From NCBI RefSeq assembly GCF_020216885.1, contig NZ_JAIWON010000026.1, forward strand, positions 1-10,000: DNA of 10,000 nucleotides. Reading direction: 5' to 3'. The position numbers and the translations under genes were made by a program. This stretch comes from Zymomonas sp. GTDB taxonomy: Bacteria; Pseudomonadota; Alphaproteobacteria; Sphingomonadales; Sphingomonadaceae. Below the pieces are notes generated by a model that did no database searches, was not told the origin of the DNA, and was given only the letters and a program-made list of their open reading frames with translations. Positions 5,502-10,000 of this stretch are shown here, in pieces; the first letter of the stretch is position 1, and every line of letters begins with the position of its first letter.

Positions 5502-6461
5502 ATGAGCGAAGCGGCTATTCTGATCGAAGGGTTATCCAAAGTCTATCAAGGCGGGAAACAAGCCGTTACCGATCTTAATCTGAGGATACCGCGTGGTTCC
5601 ATTTATGGTTTGTTGGGCCCAAATGGTGCCGGAAAATCAACAACCATCAATGTTTTAGCGGGTCTTGTCAGAAAAACGGCTGGTCGGGTTTCTATCTGGG
5701 GTTTTGATATTGACCAAGACCCGTTAAATGCCCGCGCCTCTATCGGGATTGTGCCGCAGGAAATATTTTTCGATCCTTTTTTTACCCCTTTTGAAACGCT
5801 GGAAGTCTATGCCGGTCTTTTCGGGATTCCGAAGCATAAGCGCCGGACGATGGAGCTTTTGGAAGCGGTGCATTTGGAGGATAAAGCCTTTTCCCATGCC
5901 CGTTCTTTATCCGGTGGTATGAAACGCCGTTTATTGGTCGCAAAAGCGATGGTGGCCTCGCCGCCGGTTCTGGTCTTGGATGAACCGACGGCTGGCGTCG
6001 ATATCGAATTGCGGCAACAGCTTTGGTCTTATGTCAAAAAACTGAATGACCAAGGGGTCACGATTGTTTTGACGACCCATTATCTCGAAGAAGCCGAGCA
6101 ATTATGCGACCGGATTGCCATTATCAATCATGGCCATTTGGTGACGGATCAGCCGACCCGCGAGCTTTTGGACAGGGCTGGCGATAAAAGCATGGATGTT
6201 GTTTTACGTCAGCCGATGGAGGTTTTGCCTTCTGATGTCTCTGATTGGTTAGCCCGCTATCACAATGATGTTTCCGCCGAAATGGTTGATCCGACCCGCT
6301 TGCATATTCGCTATGACAAGAAGAAGATTACCGCCGGTGATATATTGACGGTCATTGAACAGGCCGGATTGGCTATTGTCGATGTGTCGACCCACGAAGC
6401 TGATCTGGAAGATGTCTTTTTGAGATTGACCAAAAATAATCCAGAGGCATCGTTAACATAG
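5502..6461 (+). CDS. ABC-2 type transporter ATP-binding protein
   Basis: This is a 319-residue ABC ATPase with every motif intact: Walker A GPNGAGKST (39-47), Q-loop IVPQE (Q86), signature LSGGM (136-140), Walker B VLVLDEP (156-162), and the H-loop histidine H193 in TTHYLEEAEQ. A C-terminal part of about 100 residues ends in STHEADLEDVFLRLT, the DLEDVFL box typical of ATPases that drive ABC-2 exporters (YadG/NodI/CcmA-like group, drug or polysaccharide export). It needs a membrane permease partner, normally encoded next door, but the next gene here is nadB. The permease must be elsewhere or the ATPase serves another complex. ATG 5502 has a Shine-Dalgarno sequence; GTG 5484 would add six residues. 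Transcription is probably shared with the YggS gene. The substrate cannot be assigned. Confidence 0.9.
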   Translation: MSEAAILIEGLSKVYQGGKQAVTDLNLRIPRGSIYGLLGPNGAGKSTTINVLAGLVRKTAGRVSIWGFDIDQDPLNARASIGIVPQEIFFDPFFTPFETLEVYAGLFGIPKHKRRTMELLEAVHLEDKAFSHARSLSGGMKRRLLVAKAMVASPPVLVLDEPTAGVDIELRQQLWSYVKKLNDQGVTIVLTTHYLEEAEQLCDRIAIINHGHLVTDQPTRELLDRAGDKSMDVVLRQPMEVLPSDVSDWLARYHNDVSAEMVDPTRLHIRYDKKKITAGDILTVIEQAGLAIVDVSTHEADLEDVFLRLTKNNPEASLT

Positions 6462-6511
6462 TCGGTTTTTTTTCGAGCCTTACGCTTGAGGGAAAAACTG
6501 GCATCAGGAAT

Positions 6512-6528
6512 GGAGGTCTTTTGACCTT
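6512..6528 (+). promoter_or_regulatory. nadB ribosome binding site inside a small hairpin
   Basis: GGAGG (6512-6516) is a strong Shine-Dalgarno match but lies 12 bases before ATG 6529. AGGTC (6514-6518) can pair with GACCT (6523-6527) around TTTT, with one extra G-U pair. The stem would cover the Shine-Dalgarno sequence when closed. Confidence 0.45.
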
Positions 6529-8121
6529 ATGAGTGACAAAATTTTTGACGTCGTTATCGTCGGGTCTGGTGCGGCCGGATTGACCGCCGCCTTGCATCTG
6601 GCTGACCGTTTTGATGTGGCGGTTTTGGCCAAAGGGTCGATTTCTGACGGATCAACCGCAAAAGCACAAGGCGGTATTGCCGCTGTCTTGGATGCGGGCG
6701 ATAATTTTGAAAACCATATCAAGGATACCTTTACCGCAGGGGCTGGGTTGAATCGCCGTTCCACGGTTGAATATGTGGTGGAGCATGCGCCGGAAGCGAT
6801 CGAGCATCTGGCTGAAATCGGTGTTCCGTTCAATCCCGGAAACCAGTTTGGCGAAAGATGGCATTTGACCCGTGAAGGTGGGCATAGCCATCGTCGCATT
6901 GTTCATGTTGACGATGCCACCGGATTGGCGGTGCAGAAGGCTTTACAAAAAGCAGCCCATGCCCATCCTCGCATTCGTTTAATTCCCGATATGGCCGCGA
7001 TTGATCTGATATCGGGTCGTCATTGTCAGGATTCTTCCGATAGCCGTGATATTCACGGAGTCTATGCCTATAATTCTTGGAATGGAAAGGTTCAGCGCTT
7101 TTTAGGTCGTGCCACTATTTTGGCAACAGGTGGCGCGGGACAAGTCTATCAACATTCAACGGCACCAAAAGGCGCGACCGGTGACGGTATTGCGATGGCT
7201 TGGCGGGCTGGGGCGCGGGTGTCCAATCTGGAATTTAACCAGTTTCATCCGACTGCCCTCTATAATCCTGAAGGCACCCATTTCCTGATTACCGAAGCGA
7301 TGCGCGGAGAGGGGGGACAGCTTAAAATCCCGACTGATGGTCATCGCTTTATGCCTGATTTTGATGATCGCAATGAATTGGCTCCCCGTGATATTGTCGC
7401 GCGTGCTATCGACCATGAAATCAAACGTTTAGGTCTGAATTACGTTTATCTGGATATCAGTCATCGTCCGGCAGAATTCATTGAACAGCATTTCCCGACC
7501 ATTCGCGCCCATCTGTTAGAACAGGGCATTGATATCACGACCCAGCCGATTCCGGTTGTGCCTGCAATGCATTATACTTGTGGTGGCGTTTTAACCGATA
7601 TCAATGGACGGACGGATCTACCCGGCCTTTATGCCATTGGTGAGGTCGCACAATCGGGATTGCATGGGGCGAACCGGCTCGCCAGTAATTCTTTGCTGGA
7701 ATGTCTGGTTTTTGGTGAAGCCGCTGCTCGTCATATTACTGAAAATTGGGAAAATCTGTCAGAACCTCCGGTCGTTCGCCCTTGGGATGACAGTCGGGTC
7801 ACTAATTCCGACGAAGAAATCGTGGTGCAACATAACTGGCATGAAATCCGGCGCGCTATGTGGGATTATGTCGGTATTGTCCGTTCTAACAAGCGGTTGA
7901 TGCGCGCTCGTCATCGTCTCGATAATTTGGCGCATGAAATCGCTGATTATTACGGCAATTTCCATGTTTCGCCTGAATTGATTGAGTTGCGTAACTTGAT
8001 TGATGTCGCGGGTCTTGTGGTACGTTGTGCCTTGAGCCGTAAGGAAAGCCGTGGGCTGCATTTCAATCTTGATTATCCTGACACTTTGCCGGTCGCCGTT
8101 GATACGGTGCTGACGCCTTAA
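6529..8121 (+). CDS. nadB: L-aspartate oxidase
   Basis: This is a 530-residue flavoprotein, close to the E. coli enzyme's 540. It oxidises L-aspartate to iminoaspartate, which NadA condenses with dihydroxyacetone phosphate to quinolinate in NAD synthesis. The FAD dinucleotide fold is at the N-terminus (VIVGSGAAGL, 9-18), followed by STAKAQGGIAA (42-52). Succinate dehydrogenase/fumarate reductase-like active-site segments follow: TREGGHSHRRIVH (114-126), FNQFHPTAL (236-244), APRDIVARAID (285-295, with R287 in the catalytic arginine position), HYTCGGV (348-354) and GANRLASNSLLE (380-391). The helical C-terminal domain ends with KESRGLHFNLDYP (505-517), typical of NadB. The absence of an FeS partner gene and this C-terminus separate it from fumarate reductase subunit A. 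nadA and nadC are not in the window. It is cytoplasmic. The gene begins 67 bp after the ATPase gene. Confidence 0.95.
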   Translation: MSDKIFDVVIVGSGAAGLTAALHLADRFDVAVLAKGSISDGSTAKAQGGIAAVLDAGDNFENHIKDTFTAGAGLNRRSTVEYVVEHAPEAIEHLAEIGVPFNPGNQFGERWHLTREGGHSHRRIVHVDDATGLAVQKALQKAAHAHPRIRLIPDMAAIDLISGRHCQDSSDSRDIHGVYAYNSWNGKVQRFLGRATILATGGAGQVYQHSTAPKGATGDGIAMAWRAGARVSNLEFNQFHPTALYNPEGTHFLITEAMRGEGGQLKIPTDGHRFMPDFDDRNELAPRDIVARAIDHEIKRLGLNYVYLDISHRPAEFIEQHFPTIRAHLLEQGIDITTQPIPVVPAMHYTCGGVLTDINGRTDLPGLYAIGEVAQSGLHGANRLASNSLLECLVFGEAAARHITENWENLSEPPVVRPWDDSRVTNSDEEIVVQHNWHEIRRAMWDYVGIVRSNKRLMRARHRLDNLAHEIADYYGNFHVSPELIELRNLIDVAGLVVRCALSRKESRGLHFNLDYPDTLPVAVDTVLTP

Positions 8122-8145
8122 TTTTTTAGAGCGTGATTTTTGAAT

Positions 8146-8152
8146 GGGGGGG
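8146..8152 (+). promoter_or_regulatory. G-run ribosome binding site of the peptidase gene
   Basis: Seven G followed by AAG lie directly before ATG 8156. This favours ATG 8156 over the ATG at 8144, which would put the G run inside the coding region and has no such element. Confidence 0.4.
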
Positions 8153-8155
8153 AAG

Positions 8156-9817
8156 ATGAAAAAGACAATAATTGGCCTTTTGGCGATGGCCGCTGTTATT
8201 CCGGCAGCGGCTGTCCCGCCAGCTGTCTCGGAGCGAGCGTCATGGCCTATTGAGGCCAGCCATCTATCGGATACCGTGAAGGTTATTGCCTCTGACTATT
8301 TTGAAGGCCGTGCGCCGGGAAGTCAGGGCGAAAAAAAGACGGTTGCTTGGTTAATTAAGCAATATCAGTCTTTGGGGTTGGAGCCTGCCGGAGATAAGGG
8401 GGGATGGACGCAAGCTGTTCCCTTAGTTCACACCCGACTAGGCAAAGCCAATCGGTTGGATATAGCCACCGAACAGGGTAAAATAGCATTACAGTCGGAT
8501 AAAGATATTTATCTTGCCAGCTTGCGGCCTGTGAACAAAATTGCCCTGAATAAAGTGCCTTTGGTTTTTGTCGGTTATGGCGTTTCTGCCCCAGAAAGGG
8601 GATGGGATGATTTTAAAGGCGTTGATCTGAAAGGCAAAATTGCTGTCTTTTTAATCAACGATCCCGATTTCTCGGCGGTGTCGGGTGATGACGCTTTTGA
8701 AAAATTTGGTGGTCGTACCATGACCTATTATGGCCGTTGGACCTATAAATTTGAAGAAGCCGCTAAAAGAGGTGCTGTCGGTGCTTTGATTATTCATGAC
8801 AGCCAAGGGGCTGGTTATGGATGGAATACGGTTATCGCCCCTGCTGGTGAGGGCTATGACATTATTCGGGGAGACAAAGATAAGCCCGTTGCCTTGCAGG
8901 GATGGTTATCCCAAGCGGCGGCGCAGGATATTTTTGCAAAATCCGGTCTGGATTTGGATAGCCTGAAAAAACAAGCACGGCAAAAATCATTCCAGCCGGT
9001 CTCTTTAAAAGGCAGCGTTTTTTCAGCCAGCCTGCCAGTAAGCTATCAAAATATTACCAGCTATAACGTTCTTGGCCAGATTAAAGGCTCTAAGCGGCCT
9101 GATGAAACTATCATGTTTGGGGCGCATTGGGATGCCTATGGTATTGGAGCGCCAGATAGCCAAGGTCGGACTATTCGTTCCGGTGCTATTGATGATGGGG
9201 TCGGTGTCGCGGCGGTTTTGGAATTGGCACGCGTTTTTAAGGCCGAGCATCATCCTGATCGGACATTGGTTTTTGCATCATGGACGGCCGAAGAACGTGG
9301 CATTTTAGGTTCCAGCTATTATGCCGAGCATCCTTTATTCCCGTTAGATAAAACGGTTGCCAATTTTACGGTTGATGTTTTGCAGACCGCTGGTCGTTCA
9401 AAGGACGTGTTATTGATTGGCGCCGGACAAAACAGCCTTGAAAATGATTTAGCCGCTGCGGCGAAAGAAGAAAATCGGGTTGTAAAAGCCGAATTGTTAC
9501 CGGAACGTGGTTTATTTTTCCGTGCCGATCATTTGCCCTTTGCTAGAAAAGGCGTGCCAGTTTTGTTGATGATGGGGATGGCCGGTGCCTATGATCTTCG
9601 AGAAGGGGGCATGGCGGCTGGAGAAAAATGGCTGTCTGGGTATATGAAATGCTATCATCAAACCTGTGACCGTTGGACAGAACATGATGATTTTGAAGGT
9701 GCGGCTGAAGATGTGAAGCTGATTTATCTGATGGGACATCATTTGGCTTTTTCGGATCAAAAACCGGAATGGCTGCCCAGTTCAGAATTTAAAACAAAGT
9801 CGGCAACCAAAGAATAG
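8156..9817 (+). CDS. Exported M28 family metallopeptidase
   Basis: From ATG 8156 this is 553 residues. Residues 1-19 are a clear Sec signal peptide (MKKTIIGLLAMAAVIPAAA, cleavage after the AAA), so the enzyme acts in the periplasm or outside. An N-terminal part containing SDYFEGRAPGSQGE (46-59) is usual for M28 aminopeptidase-like proteins. A protease-associated (PA) type insert spans about 130-250 (VFVGYGV, DLKGKIAVFL, GAVGALIIH). The catalytic domain shows all ligands of a two-zinc site: H324 in GAHWDAYG, bridging D347 in GAIDDGVG, the general base and ligand pair E379-E380 in TAEERG, D407 in FTVDVLQ, and H501 in CYHQTCD. C499 and C504 could form a disulfide. It would cleave amino-terminal residues from peptides; the specificity is unknown. 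It starts 34 bp after nadB and may share its transcript. A frame extension to ATG 8144 would add four residues. A terminator follows. Confidence 0.9.
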   Translation: MKKTIIGLLAMAAVIPAAAVPPAVSERASWPIEASHLSDTVKVIASDYFEGRAPGSQGEKKTVAWLIKQYQSLGLEPAGDKGGWTQAVPLVHTRLGKANRLDIATEQGKIALQSDKDIYLASLRPVNKIALNKVPLVFVGYGVSAPERGWDDFKGVDLKGKIAVFLINDPDFSAVSGDDAFEKFGGRTMTYYGRWTYKFEEAAKRGAVGALIIHDSQGAGYGWNTVIAPAGEGYDIIRGDKDKPVALQGWLSQAAAQDIFAKSGLDLDSLKKQARQKSFQPVSLKGSVFSASLPVSYQNITSYNVLGQIKGSKRPDETIMFGAHWDAYGIGAPDSQGRTIRSGAIDDGVGVAAVLELARVFKAEHHPDRTLVFASWTAEERGILGSSYYAEHPLFPLDKTVANFTVDVLQTAGRSKDVLLIGAGQNSLENDLAAAAKEENRVVKAELLPERGLFFRADHLPFARKGVPVLLMMGMAGAYDLREGGMAAGEKWLSGYMKCYHQTCDRWTEHDDFEGAAEDVKLIYLMGHHLAFSDQKPEWLPSSEFKTKSATKE

Positions 9818-9829
9818 TATAAATATTGA

Positions 9830-9870
9830 GGGGATGGTTATCGGTTTAAATGAGATAGCCCCCCCTTTTT
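9830..9870 (+). terminator. Rho-independent terminator after the peptidase gene
   Basis: GGTTATC (9836-9842) pairs with GATAGCC (9854-9860) around an 11-base loop. GGGG (9830-9833) then pairs with CCCC (9861-9864) after a two-base bulge, and five T follow at 9866-9870. It ends the + strand run of genes 12 bases after the peptidase stop. Confidence 0.75.
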
Positions 9871-10000
9871 GGGTCGGAAATTGTTTTTTATAGGCTTTTC
9901 TAGGGCTGACTTTTTGAAAGAGCGTCTTCTATCAGACATGTCTTAAAGTCGGTTTTATGTTGGTTGATGGCGGTCGGTGTTATTGATGGAATGGCTAGAC

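Noticed and set aside
6504..6899. 131-codon - strand frame opposite the start of nadB
   Set aside because: It lies over the FAD-binding region of nadB, which is clearly coding on the + strand. The translation has no recognisable domain.
9934..9943. Perfect palindrome AGACATGTCT near the right edge
   Set aside because: A 10-base palindrome is expected by chance and no promoter or gene start can be tied to it within the window.

Overview
The window looks like chromosomal DNA of a moderately AT-rich alphaproteobacterium. The codon use, the AT-rich intergenic DNA and the gene types suggest a Zymomonas mobilis-like member of the Sphingomonadales. That is recognition from memory and was not checked by a search. 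I see no tRNA, rRNA, CRISPR array, insertion sequence or phage gene.

Region 1 (1-2950, + strand) is a tandem family of Sel1-like repeat (SLR) proteins. It holds the 3' end of one gene (2-181) followed by a strong hairpin terminator, then three complete paralogues (362-970, 1077-1778, 1890-2651), then an 18-codon relic of a further copy (2838-2891) that keeps its stop codon and is followed by a strong terminator. The three complete proteins carry different N-termini: a standard signal peptide, a hydrophobic stretch without a basic n-region (possibly a frameshifted signal peptide), and an uncleaved-looking membrane anchor. They are therefore probably envelope proteins. Gene 3 and the DNA on both sides of it are clearly more AT-rich than the rest of the window.

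Region 2 (3074-4449, - strand) is a two-gene unit: a low-molecular-weight protein tyrosine phosphatase family gene followed by a fructosamine/ribulosamine kinase family gene. This pairing is known in bacteria and fits a protein deglycation (sugar-adduct repair) module.

Region 3 (4786-9817, + strand) begins after a divergent intergenic region of about 340 bp. It contains a YggS/PLPBP-type pyridoxal phosphate protein, an ABC-2-type ATPase (ATP-binding subunit) with no permease gene beside it, nadB (L-aspartate oxidase, first step of NAD synthesis) and an exported M28-family metallopeptidase with a protease-associated insert. A hairpin terminator (9830-9870) closes the run. The first two genes are tightly coupled (one stop and one alternative start share a base). 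The others are 34-67 bp apart on the same strand and may or may not be co-transcribed. The last 130 bp show no gene.

No wholly new system is evident. The most interesting points are the decaying and expanding Sel1 array with its possible frameshift, the phosphatase-kinase deglycation pair, the ABC ATPase without a permease, and a hairpin that would cover the nadB ribosome binding site.
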